Part shown: positions 39,555 through 45,640 of the stretch, piece after piece
How the letters are laid out: each line of letters starts with the position of its first letter
Numbering within the stretch: position 1 is the first letter of the stretch
Origin: a virus
IMG/VR virus record: IMGVR_UViG_3300023116_000082
Coordinates: 1-46,298 of that record
Direction: 5' to 3' (one strand)
DNA: 46,298 nucleotides
The notes under the pieces: model-generated
What the model was told of the DNA's origin: nothing
The model's input: only the letters and a program-made list of their open reading frames with translations
Database searches by the model: none
Translations under genes and position numbers: made by a program

Positions 39555-41345
39555 TTACTCTGGTATTGCAGTAAAAGTACTTTTTTCAAGATCTATACTT
39601 AAGTATTGTTCGCGGAAAGCAAAAATATCTTTTTTATATGGGACGGTTCTAATCTCTATAGTATTATCAGTGTAAGAACCTTTAATGATAGTTAAATTGT
39701 ACAATTTAATCTCACCAGTCTCATAATTCACTTCACCGGCATTATTATCTAATATGATGTCAATACCGTCTCCGCCTATCCTATATAGGACCATTCTTCC
39801 ATCAATATCCTTGACATATACTGTAAAATTGGGGTATTCGGAAACAATAAATCCAGTTGATTGCACAGTCGCCCCGTCACAATTTTTATCAAACTTATTT
39901 TGATAACAAATTTCGTAATAAGATGTTGTGTTTAGAAGAGGCACAAAATCTTTCCGTAAAGTAATCTCAGTTTCGTTAGATCCAATTGCCTCATCAGTAC
40001 CATCAATTACACCATTTAATTTACTGTATCTAAATTTACCTCCAAATTTCTCAGTGTCAGAAAGTTTAATATAATCTTGAATACTTTCCACCACATCAGT
40101 AACTATGTCAGATGCGGTTGCTACCGTCTTAACTCTAGAATAATAAATTACTGATTTTATCTCAACAAATAGAATTGATGGATCGATAATTTTTGGTCTA
40201 ACTGAAGCAACCATATACTCTTTAAGATCACTCTCAATTAATTTTTTAACTGAATTTCCAATGATTTTACCAACCTTTGGTTTAATGACTAACTTTACTA
40301 CACCATATTCAGGTGGTTCCTCATCTTCGCCACCATAGACAATAATGTCTGCAACATTAGGATAAATTTTGGAAATAATCGCTTCAAAGTCTTCAGTAGT
40401 AACAGCTCTGTTTTGTGTTGAAAAATATTTTGGTGCGATATATTTAATATCATTGATTGATTCAATATCTGATCCACCATAGGATTCTGTTACACGATCA
40501 ACACTAACTGTGGTTGGATACTTAGCATTGTTGGCATCTAGTAGGACACCATTAAATCTAAATGATGTAACCCCATTAGATTCAGGTCCTGCAGTAACAA
40601 TATAACTAAGTTCTATGTAATTACCAGTTGATAATTTTTGACCAAATGTTCCATCACCAAATGTAATCTCATATTTCTCATCATCTATTTCTTCAATAAA
40701 GAATACTGGTGAACTAGCATTTATATCTAAAATATTTTTTGCAGCAAAAAAAGGTATCTTAGATGTAGTGTTTTCATTCTCAAATATATTCACTCTAACA
40801 CTAGATGTGTCTATTTGTGGATTTGATAAAATAAATTTGTCCTGTGTTGATTCGTCAAATGTAAAATATTCTGTTATTAAACTACCTTCAAATATTTCTA
40901 CATTAGTGAATGATGCAACTCCTGCATTAACCGGAACGGTCACATCATCAAGAACAATATAATTATACAAAACGTTGTCAAAATTTGTAATAAACCCAGT
41001 TCCTTTTTGTAGAGTGTAGGTTGATGGTTTATTAATTGAAGTTACTGTGGCAGTAAAATCAATGACGGATTTTGGAGCAACTTTTGATCTTGGTCTATAT
41101 CCTAATTGTTTTGCAATTCTAACTACATTATCACGAACAGTAGCAGAATCGATAAAAAATTCATTCGCAACCATATTGGTGTTGAATGCTGTGTAATATG
41201 TGTTATACGCTAACACATCCAGAATATGACTTAAAGCAGATCCTTCAAAATCATAGTCAGTAAAATCTGACTGAGTTCTCAAATAAGTCTTGAGATTTTC
41301 CTTTATCTGTAAATAATCTAGGTTTGTGAGCTGCGAATAAGGCAC
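39555..41345 (-). CDS. 6: Baseplate wedge protein gp6 homologue, 596 aa
   Basis: The N-terminal 'LTNLDYLQIKENLKTYLRTQ', 'DYDFEGSALSHILDVLAYNT' and 'NEFFIDSATVRDNVVRIAKQ' followed by 'LGYRPRSKVAPKSVIDF' are hallmarks of T4 gp6, member of the baseplate J-like family. The core 'YEITFGDGTFGQKL' and 'YFSTQNRAVTTEDFEAIISK' are the J-like strand and helix motifs. In T4, gp6 dimers form the inner ring of the wedge and bind gp25 and gp53. The length is close to T4 gp6 (660 aa). The gene starts one base after the gp25 stop, so both are surely co-translated. C-terminal 'NNAGEVNYETGEIKLYN' is a beta segment typical of cyanophage versions. Confidence 0.96.
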   Translation of the reverse strand: MPYSQLTNLDYLQIKENLKTYLRTQSDFTDYDFEGSALSHILDVLAYNTYYTAFNTNMVANEFFIDSATVRDNVVRIAKQLGYRPRSKVAPKSVIDFTATVTSINKPSTYTLQKGTGFITNFDNVLYNYIVLDDVTVPVNAGVASFTNVEIFEGSLITEYFTFDESTQDKFILSNPQIDTSSVRVNIFENENTTSKIPFFAAKNILDINASSPVFFIEEIDDEKYEITFGDGTFGQKLSTGNYIELSYIVTAGPESNGVTSFRFNGVLLDANNAKYPTTVSVDRVTESYGGSDIESINDIKYIAPKYFSTQNRAVTTEDFEAIISKIYPNVADIIVYGGEDEEPPEYGVVKLVIKPKVGKIIGNSVKKLIESDLKEYMVASVRPKIIDPSILFVEIKSVIYYSRVKTVATASDIVTDVVESIQDYIKLSDTEKFGGKFRYSKLNGVIDGTDEAIGSNETEITLRKDFVPLLNTTSYYEICYQNKFDKNCDGATVQSTGFIVSEYPNFTVYVKDIDGRMVLYRIGGDGIDIILDNNAGEVNYETGEIKLYNLTIIKGSYTDNTIEIRTVPYKKDIFAFREQYLSIDLEKSTFTAIPE

Positions 41346-41346
41346 T

Positions 41347-41736
41347 TTATGGTCTCTCCAATAAAAGTTCTAAGCTTAGAAGAGTATCTTCTCTACCCAC
41401 AAATACATAATATAACTCAACTCGATATGCATCCTCAGATTCTACATATGTAATATCTAAGGTATCAATATTGATTCTGGGTTCATAGTTTGCTAGTATT
41501 TCAGAAATTTCATCATTAAGTTGAGATTCAATAATTACACCAGGAAGTTCAAAAAGCAATGCGTCTAAATTTGTACCAAGTTGACTATTAAACAATCTTT
41601 CTGTTTTTCTCGTTGATAATAAATTAGATACGGATTGACGAATGGCAGCCTGGTCTTTTTTTGTAGCCACATCTCCAGTTACGGGATGTGGCTTTAAAGC
41701 AATACTCAGATCTTTAAATGACTGAAAAGTAGGCAC
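41347..41736 (-). CDS. 25: Baseplate wedge protein gp25 homologue, 129 aa
   Basis: This belongs to the gp25 / GPW_gp25 baseplate family. The N-terminal 'FKDLSIALKPHPVTGDVATK' followed by 'KDQAAIRQSVSNLLSTRKTE' and 'RLFNSQLGTNLDALLFE' carries the family's conserved 'D.A.i.qSv.nll.T..gER.f.p..G..l..llFE' pattern. The C-terminal 'ILANYEPRINIDTLDI' strand follows, then a closing hairpin. T4 gp25 is 132 aa, a close match. In contractile injection systems this subunit initiates the sheath and contacts gp6 and gp53. The gene starts the wedge operon, with CATAAATA 25 bases upstream. Despite the historical label, lysozyme activity is not expected. Confidence 0.96.
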   Translation of the reverse strand: MPTFQSFKDLSIALKPHPVTGDVATKKDQAAIRQSVSNLLSTRKTERLFNSQLGTNLDALLFELPGVIIESQLNDEISEILANYEPRINIDTLDITYVESEDAYRVELYYVFVGREDTLLSLELLLERP

Positions 41737-41759
41737 AAGAATAGATTATGACTTCTTTC

Positions 41760-41945
41760 TTATTTATGCCATCTTTCGACATAATCATCAAACCCATTTT
41801 TACCACCACAATGCCTAGACATTCTATCTGCAGGAGGATTACTTGTTTTTGCAGCGTTCAAATACTTGTCTGCTGCTTGGTCGGTAATTAATGTCATACC
41901 AGACTCAATAAATTCTTTACTCTTATCTACAGGTGAATTGGCCAT
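41760..41945 (-). CDS. Small late protein of unknown function, 61 aa
   Basis: MANSPVDKSKEFIESGMTLI then TDQAADKYLNAAKTSNPPAD and MSRHCGGKNGFDDYVERWHK. It is hydrophilic with a predicted helix over residues 6-32 and a Cys/Gly turn near 46-48. No family is recognised. A GAGAGG Shine-Dalgarno lies 7 bases before the ATG but is inside the 3' arm of a strong hairpin (41950-41994). A GATAAATA late promoter is further upstream at 42007-42014. The stop overlaps the late promoter of gp25. Regulation therefore looks more elaborate than expected for so small a gene. Confidence 0.75.
   Translation of the reverse strand: MANSPVDKSKEFIESGMTLITDQAADKYLNAAKTSNPPADRMSRHCGGKNGFDDYVERWHK
41761..41768 (-). promoter_or_regulatory. 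T4-type late promoter, CATAAATA
   Basis: CATAAATA lies 25 bases before the gp25 ATG and overlaps the stop of the 61-aa gene. It fits the T4-like late class and probably drives gp25, gp6, the 3682-aa and the 203-aa genes, since no further box is seen until 27880. Confidence 0.72.
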
Positions 41946-41949
41946 GAAA

Positions 41950-41994
41950 AAACCTCTCTTAAGAACTACATATGTAGAACTTTTAGAGAGGTTT
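41950..41994 (-). terminator. Long hairpin with T-tract, terminator and/or leader element
   Basis: On the minus strand AAACCTCTCT pairs with AGAGAGGTTT (10 bp). The interior continues as an imperfect stem around the palindrome CTACATATGTAG. The 3' arm runs into six T residues, the classic form of an intrinsic terminator. It lies directly before the ATG at 41945, so it also covers that gene's Shine-Dalgarno. Confidence 0.78.
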
Positions 41995-42006
41995 CTATCT
42001 CAAAAA

Positions 42007-42014
42007 TATTTATC
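42007..42014 (-). promoter_or_regulatory. T4-type late promoter, GATAAATA
   Basis: GATAAATA overlaps the TAA stop of the 47-aa gene and lies 62 bases before the ATG at 41945. A start near 42001 would place the whole 41950-41994 hairpin at the 5' end of the mRNA. Confidence 0.7.
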
Positions 42015-42153
42015 GTCCCTGTCCGCGATAACGCTTCTTCGCTTTGTTTCGACTGGTAGCAGACAATTTAGTATGCTGACCGCATCCCTGTCGAGACTTT
42101 TTCGGTTTGGACTCGATTGTCTTTGCTCCTGTTAATGATGGACGTTTTGCCAT
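42010..42153 (-). CDS. Small very basic protein, 47 aa
   Basis: The ATG at 42153 is preceded by AGAGG about six bases upstream. The frame reads MAKRPSLTGAKTIESKPKKS, RQGCGQHTKLSATSRNKAKK, RYRGQGR and stops at 42010. It has about 17 Lys/Arg/His among 47 residues, is probably disordered, and ends in 'KKRYRGQGR'. I recognise the 'MAKRPSL...TIESKPKK.RQG.G.HTK' pattern as a recurrent tiny protein of T4-like cyanophages with no assigned function. It may bind nucleic acid or be packaged, but this is inference. It lies 35 bases after the upstream small gene in a late operon. Confidence 0.82.
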   Translation of the reverse strand: MAKRPSLTGAKTIESKPKKSRQGCGQHTKLSATSRNKAKKRYRGQGR

Positions 42154-42188
42154 AATACCTCTTGAGTTACTTTGTCATTCTAACATGC

Positions 42189-42383
42189 CTAGGAGCGTCT
42201 GTCAAGTGCCTTGTGCAGATAATCAAGTGTCTCTGCCAACTTCTCATGTTCCGTCGCTCCAGGGCGCTTGTACTTGATGTCTAGATTTCCCTGGTTTTTC
42301 TCTAAATTAATCAGTCGTTTCTCTAAGGAATTCAGTTTGATCAAGATTTCCTGTAACAGTTTCTCTTCGTGTGATGTTTCCAT
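42189..42383 (-). CDS. Small coiled-coil protein, 64 aa, overlapping upstream gene
   Basis: From the ATG at 42383 the protein reads METSHEEKLLQEILIKLNSL, EKRLINLEKNQGNLDIKYKR, then PGATEHEKLAETLDYLHKAL and DRRS. Residues 5-30 have regular Leu/Ile heptads and should form a coiled coil; a second helix covers about 46-61. An in-frame TTG at 42401 is possible but less likely. The first 77 bases overlap the 3' end of the 81-aa gene in another frame. No clear Shine-Dalgarno is seen, so coupling to the upstream gene is likely. The function is unknown; the 5' spacing to the 47-aa gene is 35 bases. Confidence 0.65.
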   Translation of the reverse strand: METSHEEKLLQEILIKLNSLEKRLINLEKNQGNLDIKYKRPGATEHEKLAETLDYLHKALDRRS

Positions 42384-42552
42384 ATTGTGTTTCAATATCA
42401 AGTTGTGGTGTTACGCCAGTTTCATAAAAATTCATTGCTGCATCTTGAATTGCATCGGCAAATTCATTAAAGTTATCAAATCTTTGCTCCTTCAAAGTTC
42501 CATCTTTAGTTTTATACTTGATGTTTGCTTTTAATTCCTCGTTATTATTCAT
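42307..42552 (-). CDS. Small conserved protein, 81 aa
   Basis: MNNNEELKANIKYKTKDGTL, KEQRFDNFNEFADAIQDAAM, NFYETGVTPQLDIETQYGNI then a polar tail. The N-terminal strand pair followed by the helix 'DNFNEFADAIQDAAMNFYE' suggests a small alpha/beta fold; no family is recognised. The ATG overlaps the stop of the PAAR gene as ATGA, so it should be co-translated with the tail tip. The final 24 codons are shared, in another frame, with the start of the 64-aa coiled-coil gene. Confidence 0.72.
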   Translation of the reverse strand: MNNNEELKANIKYKTKDGTLKEQRFDNFNEFADAIQDAAMNFYETGVTPQLDIETQYGNITRRETVTGNLDQTEFLRETTD

Positions 42553-42938
42553 ATCGCAATACCACTAATTCGTGCTGGTGTATTTAGACTTCCTACACCA
42601 CATATAACATTTACAGCACTAAAACCTGACATAAATGATATCGCAGGAATTCCAGGTGGATCTGGAGTTAATACTGATAAACTTAAACTCGCAACCATAC
42701 CACCATTCACTAACACAGTAGGAAATCCTGTTCTAATTACATCTTGATGTGGTGGTGGAAACAAAGGATTAGGTGCAAAATGTACGATTGTCTTATTTCC
42801 TGCATGGTGTGCAAAACGACCATTAATTATAACATCACTTGATGCTCCTATAGGAGGTGGTACAAATCCCACGGGTGGAAATACATCATGACCGGTTGTG
42901 AGGTCTGCTCCGGCATACAGTGCTGGGAAAATACTCAT
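42549..42938 (-). CDS. PAAR-type tail tip protein, 129 aa
   Basis: The sequence has PAAR-like repeats. 'DLTTGHDVFPPVGFVPP' is followed by 'GASSDVIINGRFAHHAGNKT', 'IVHFAPNPLFPPPHQDVIRT' and 'GFPTVLVNGGMVASLSLSV', the last being the 'G...VlVnG...a..gd' strand seen in PAAR and gp5.4 proteins. Paired histidines (HHAG, H52, H64 region) could coordinate a metal at the tip, as in known PAAR proteins; the exact ligands are not certain. Such proteins form the sharp cone on the central spike of contractile tails. It is coupled by ATGA to both the 441-aa and 81-aa genes, supporting a tail-tip operon. Confidence 0.85.
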   Translation of the reverse strand: MSIFPALYAGADLTTGHDVFPPVGFVPPPIGASSDVIINGRFAHHAGNKTIVHFAPNPLFPPPHQDVIRTGFPTVLVNGGMVASLSLSVLTPDPPGIPAISFMSGFSAVNVICGVGSLNTPARISGIAI

Positions 42939-44260
42939 AGGATTAAAAACTCGTCTATACTATTTGCTTGTCCTATAACTTGGGCAGTTTGACTAAAGAA
43001 ATTTTCTAAGTCCCCAATATATGTAGTATAAGCACCAACTTCATCAAAACATTCGCTTTCTAAACTATCATTTCTTGGTAAAGAATCAGGTACTTCACCT
43101 AAGTTATCATATACTTTATTATTTCTACATGGACCGTTTACCAATGATCTGGAACATATAAGTTTTAAAATACTCATAATATCATGATTGCAATCCACAG
43201 TCATATGTAATAATGTCATCTCTGGTGGATTTAATCTAGGTACTGCTTGACATGGTGGTAATGTATTCACAGGATCATATGTAACTGTTTGTGATAACGC
43301 AAAATAATAAAAACGTAATGCCTTAATTTCTGTTGGTTTATAATGCATAATATGATCCGCACAACGTAAATATGGCATCATTACGTCTTCAGCACAATTA
43401 CCAGTTACTATATTTGTTGAGAAAAATGTATATGGTGTAATTGGTGATGATACAAATTTCTTGATATTATTAGGATCTATCGGAAACGATGCTCGGTCAG
43501 GTCTCCAAGGCATCTCAAATCTTCCATTCATATTATACTTTCGGATAAACTCTCTCTCCTTTAATATCCATTGCCTATCAAAGAAATTCCTATCGGTGTA
43601 ATATCCTGCAGTTGTCGCTCTCAACTTTAATAAACCTGTACCAGAAATCGACGCACCAGTACCAGACCTTCCATAACAATCGCCAGGTGGTGAAAATGGT
43701 ACAATTCGTTCCGGATTATCATTAAATATAAATGGCTCGAAAAATAATGGACCTAATTTCCCAAACCCTGGATTCGGTGCCCAAAATGGCCATATACCAA
43801 TTCTGGCAGGTTCTGCAAGTGACCTGAAAGATTCTGCAGGTTTATCGATATCGATAGATGGCAGTGGATCTTCAATAATACATGCAACAGGACCAATAAT
43901 TCTAAAATCTATTAACTTGGTAGTACCTGCAAATGGCAAAAAAGGATTTGCAGTTGCATCAATAGGTATAAAAAATGGATCATATGGACTTATATACGGA
44001 CAATCTTCTTTGTTAACTGGTTCCGGTAATCCTAAAGTACTTGCAATTCCTTTCGTTATTGCATCCCCTATTGCAGCCCATGGTCGTAACTCAAATGCAC
44101 CCCCAGGTAATAAAAGTAACTCGGGTTTCTCTGTTATCCTTTCTAAAGTACAAGAGGTATAACCCCTTCGTACTTCACCAAACTCCCGTAAACCTGGTAC
44201 ATCTACCGGAAATCTCTCTAGTATATTAGTATATAATGCTTGCGGTGGTAGAAATCCCAT
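42935..44260 (-). CDS. Tail-tip operon protein of unknown function, 441 aa
   Basis: No domain is recognised. It is rich in Pro, Phe, Ile and aromatic residues, with about eleven Cys spread along the chain (TSCTLE, EDCPY, VACII, GDCYG, GNCAED, LRCADH, PPCQAV, VDCNHD, LICSRS, GPCRNN, ECFDEV), unusual beside the Cys-poor neighbours. Segments such as 'NPFLPFAGTTKLIDFRIIGP' and 'PEMTLLHMTVDCNHDIMSIL' look like buried beta and helical core. There is no lysozyme motif and no obvious OB fold, so it is not called gp5. It is first in a late operon (AATAAATA at 44311-44318) and overlaps the PAAR gene by ATGA, so it probably contributes to the central hub or spike. Confidence 0.78.
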   Translation of the reverse strand: MGFLPPQALYTNILERFPVDVPGLREFGEVRRGYTSCTLERITEKPELLLLPGGAFELRPWAAIGDAITKGIASTLGLPEPVNKEDCPYISPYDPFFIPIDATANPFLPFAGTTKLIDFRIIGPVACIIEDPLPSIDIDKPAESFRSLAEPARIGIWPFWAPNPGFGKLGPLFFEPFIFNDNPERIVPFSPPGDCYGRSGTGASISGTGLLKLRATTAGYYTDRNFFDRQWILKEREFIRKYNMNGRFEMPWRPDRASFPIDPNNIKKFVSSPITPYTFFSTNIVTGNCAEDVMMPYLRCADHIMHYKPTEIKALRFYYFALSQTVTYDPVNTLPPCQAVPRLNPPEMTLLHMTVDCNHDIMSILKLICSRSLVNGPCRNNKVYDNLGEVPDSLPRNDSLESECFDEVGAYTTYIGDLENFFSQTAQVIGQANSIDEFLIL

Positions 44261-44310
44261 TCAACTTTTCACGGCGATTTTTTCTGCGGAAATTTTTTTA
44301 TTCTAGATGA

Positions 44311-44318
44311 TATTTATT
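44311..44318 (-). promoter_or_regulatory. T4-type late promoter, AATAAATA
   Basis: AATAAATA lies 51 bases before the ATG at 44260 and after the terminator of the small-gene block. It is the probable start of the tail-tip operon. The 44261-44394 gap otherwise holds a GC-rich stretch at about 44360-44382 with no feature I can name. Confidence 0.7.
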
Positions 44319-44394
44319 GCTCGTTTGGATACTTTTGTAGGTTAGAAAGTGCTAGATGGGACCCGTTCGCCCGGCCGCGCCAATATAACAAATA

Positions 44395-44415
44395 AGGGGC
44401 AAATTAACTGCCCCT
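44395..44415 (-). terminator. Intrinsic terminator after the small-gene block
   Basis: AGGGGCA and TGCCCCT form a perfect 7-bp stem around a 7-base loop. On the minus strand they are followed by a T-rich run (TATTTGTTATATT). It lies about 75 bases after the HicA-like stop and separates the early-type strip from the late operon. Confidence 0.8.
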
Positions 44416-44488
44416 CAGTGTTAATTAGTGACCCTTCGTAAAGTGTAACTGTGCCTTGCGAGGTTTGACTGATTTAAGTTTGACAATC

Positions 44489-44659
44489 TTAAACTCGCTG
44501 TAATTGTCTTGCGATAAGTTTGCCTGTGAAGTCATTTTTAACTTTGTAGGGGATTGTGATGCTGTGCTCATGTTTTGTGAAGACATAGTGTGATCCACCG
44601 TTGCGTTTCTTTGTCCAACCTTGCAACTTAGCAAGTTTGAATAGTTGTTTAGTTGTCAC
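44489..44659 (-). CDS. HicA-like (YcfA family) small protein, 56 aa
   Basis: The frame from the GTG at 44659 reads MTTKQLFKLAKLQGWTKKRN, GGSHYVFTKHEHSITIPYKV, KNDFTGKLIARQLQRV. It has the HicA pattern: helix, 'GW...R.GGSH' with the catalytic-type His at residue 24, a strand, 'ITIP', then 'G.L...RQL' in the last helix. HicA toxins are mRNA interferases with a dsRBD-like fold. The GTG overlaps the stop of the 66-aa gene as GTGTGA, and an in-frame stop lies ten codons upstream, so this is the only reasonable start. No HicB antitoxin is visible beside it. It could be a phage effector on host RNA or a neutral RNA-binding relative. Confidence 0.85.
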   Translation of the reverse strand: MTTKQLFKLAKLQGWTKKRNGGSHYVFTKHEHSITIPYKVKNDFTGKLIARQLQRV

Positions 44660-44856
44660 ACGATTTCTGGTGAAACAATACGCTTAGCACCGGGTGCGTG
44701 AGTGTAACGATTGCGGTCAGGATTAACGTGCCCTTCGTAACCATTGACAGACTTACGTTCTGCCGCTGCTTGCACATAAGCAGGCAACGCAATGTTCATC
44801 TCATGATGCACATATTGAGTGCGCTTAGTGATAAGTGAGGATGCGAGGCGATACAT
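44656..44856 (-). CDS. Small protein upstream of HicA-like gene, 66 aa
   Basis: MYRLASSLITKRTQYVHHEM, NIALPAYVQAAAERKSVNGY, EGHVNPDRNRYTHAPGAKRI then VSPEIV. No family is recognised. An internal ATG (MNIALPAYVQ) is an alternative start. The C-terminal 'VNPDRNRYTHAPGAKRIV' is polar and looks like a nucleic-acid or peptide-binding tail. It does not resemble HicB, which is longer and has a partial RNase-H-like fold. The tight overlap with the HicA-like gene argues for co-expression and makes it a candidate partner. Confidence 0.55.
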   Translation of the reverse strand: MYRLASSLITKRTQYVHHEMNIALPAYVQAAAERKSVNGYEGHVNPDRNRYTHAPGAKRIVSPEIV

Positions 44857-44888
44857 AACGAAGTGAGAAAAGTGTGCTAGGGTTAGTG

Positions 44889-45059
44889 TCAGTCGCGGTC
44901 TGAAATGTTCCAGGTGCCGTAACCCTGTGCAGACGTAAAGGGTTGAGGGCGACCCTCATTGAACGCCTGACGATTAGCGGCAGAACGTGCTTGCATCTTG
45001 TTGTACCGGTCGGTATAGTCTGCCAGGATTGCGGCGAGGTCAATGTTAGGGTTGGTCAT
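44889..45059 (-). CDS. Small protein, 56 aa, under repeated promoter cassette
   Basis: MTNPNIDLAAILADYTDRYN, KMQARSAANRQAFNEGRPQP, FTSAQGYGTWNISDRD. It is a mainly helical polar peptide with no recognised family. The frame also has an ATG at 45083, but the TATAAT element of the cassette (45082-45087) would place the transcript start near 45075, so the ATG at 45059 is preferred. The leader would then be about 16 bases without a clear Shine-Dalgarno. Confidence 0.6.
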   Translation of the reverse strand: MTNPNIDLAAILADYTDRYNKMQARSAANRQAFNEGRPQPFTSAQGYGTWNISDRD

Positions 45060-45063
45060 TTGC

Positions 45064-45126
45064 TTTGTTTGAACTGAAGTCATTATAGGCACAAGGGGGG
45101 GCGCTTAGGGGGCGATGGTGGACAGT
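45064..45126 (-). promoter_or_regulatory. Promoter-like intergenic cassette, copy 1
   Basis: On the minus strand the 63 bases run from ACTGTCCACCATC, just after the upstream stop, through a C-rich stretch (CGCCCC...) to GTGCCTATAATGACTTCAG and TTCAAACAAA. TATAAT at 45082-45087 is a perfect -10; no TTGACA-like -35 is present at 17 bases. The cassette is almost identical to copy 2. Confidence 0.7.
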
Positions 45127-45384
45127 TCAGAGATCGGCAAGCAGTTCGTTCATCTCGTCTGCATCAATCGCCACGCTATCCCATGCCACGCCGTCACCAG
45201 TGCAACCTAGGAAGCGTCCAATCTGTCCCTGCATCATGCAGCGAACAAACTTATCCCAAGGGGTCTCATTCTCTCCACAATACTGTACACATGCCACAGC
45301 AGTGTTGTAGAGAAAAGTCTCATTCTGAATCCACAGGGCAGCATTCCAGGTCTCGTAAGTTGCCCAACCGTTGTAGGTGCTCAT
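45127..45384 (-). CDS. Small conserved 'YETWN' protein, 85 aa (DUF7249-type)
   Basis: MSTYNGWATYETWNAALWIQ, NETFLYNTAVACVQYCGENE then TPWDKFVRCMMQGQIGRFLG, with an acidic end (DEMNELLADL). 'NGW..YETWN.ALWIQN...LY' is a well-known signature of a short family in phages, cyanobacteria and haloarchaea; I recall the number DUF7249 from memory, and the function is unknown. The ATG at 45384 is chosen since the family starts at 'MSTYNGW'; an in-frame ATG at 45399 (MKELTM...) is also possible. A copy of the promoter cassette lies just upstream. Confidence 0.8.
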   Translation of the reverse strand: MSTYNGWATYETWNAALWIQNETFLYNTAVACVQYCGENETPWDKFVRCMMQGQIGRFLGCTGDGVAWDSVAIDADEMNELLADL

Positions 45385-45412
45385 GGTGAGTTCTTTCATG
45401 GTTTTGTGTGTG

Positions 45413-45475
45413 TTTGTTTGAACTGAAGTCATTATAGGCACGGGATGGGGCGATTCCGGGGTGATGGTGGACAGT
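45413..45475 (-). promoter_or_regulatory. Promoter-like intergenic cassette, copy 2
   Basis: This shares with copy 1 the start ACTGTCCACCATC, the CGCCCC block and the 3' part GTGCCTATAATGACTTCAG plus TTCAAACAAA. The two copies are the same length (63 bases), while the middle is diverged. TATAAT lies at 45431-45436, giving a leader of about 25-40 bases to the 'YETWN' gene. Confidence 0.7.
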
Positions 45476-45476
45476 C

Positions 45477-45635
45477 TCAGGATTGCCACAGAGCGCGACG
45501 GCGGCGCTTCTCAACTTGCTTAGGGGTCAGGCAGCAACCCTGACCAAAGAATTCAGACTGACACCAGTTACGAGGCGGGCAGTAGTTATCGCCAAAGGCA
45601 GCGAGGTTGGCGCGTATGCGTTGATCGTTGTTCAT
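45477..45635 (-). CDS. Small Cys-rich protein, 52 aa
   Basis: MNNDQRIRANLAAFGDNYCP, PRNWCQSEFFGQGCCLTPKQ, VEKRRRRALWQS. Four Cys (residues 19, 25, 34, 35) precede a very basic C-terminal helix (VEKRRRRALW), suggesting a small metal-binding or nucleic-acid-binding protein; the family is not recognised. The ATG at 45635 is six bases after the TATAAT of cassette copy 3, which would give a leaderless or near-leaderless mRNA. A longer upstream reading frame would run through the promoter and is not favoured. Confidence 0.6.
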   Translation of the reverse strand: MNNDQRIRANLAAFGDNYCPPRNWCQSEFFGQGCCLTPKQVEKRRRRALWQS

Positions 45636-45640
45636 ACAGA

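Noticed and set aside
42300-42400. Possible programmed frameshift joining the 81-aa and 64-aa frames
   Set aside because: No slippery heptamer is seen in the overlap and the 64-aa frame has its own ATG; overlapping genes are the simpler reading.
42935-44260. Calling the 441-aa protein gp5 (hub and lysozyme)
   Set aside because: There is no lysozyme catalytic pattern, OB-fold signature or triple-helix C-terminal repeat; only the position next to PAAR suggests a hub role.
44355-44384. GC-rich stretch with CGTTCG and ending in GCGCCA, resembling a tRNA 3' end
   Set aside because: The T-arm does not pair (the base opposite the loop-closing G is wrong) and no acceptor or anticodon stem is present upstream, so neither a tRNA nor an attachment-site fragment is supported.
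44425-44634. Minus-strand frame with TTG start (69 codons)
   Set aside because: It overlaps the HicA-like gene in another frame, has no ribosome-binding site and no recognisable sequence; the HicA frame explains the DNA better.
45084-45092. ATG codons upstream of or inside the TATAAT cassettes as gene starts
   Set aside because: They lie upstream of the predicted transcription start, and the resulting N-termini are similar between unrelated genes only because the cassette is repeated.
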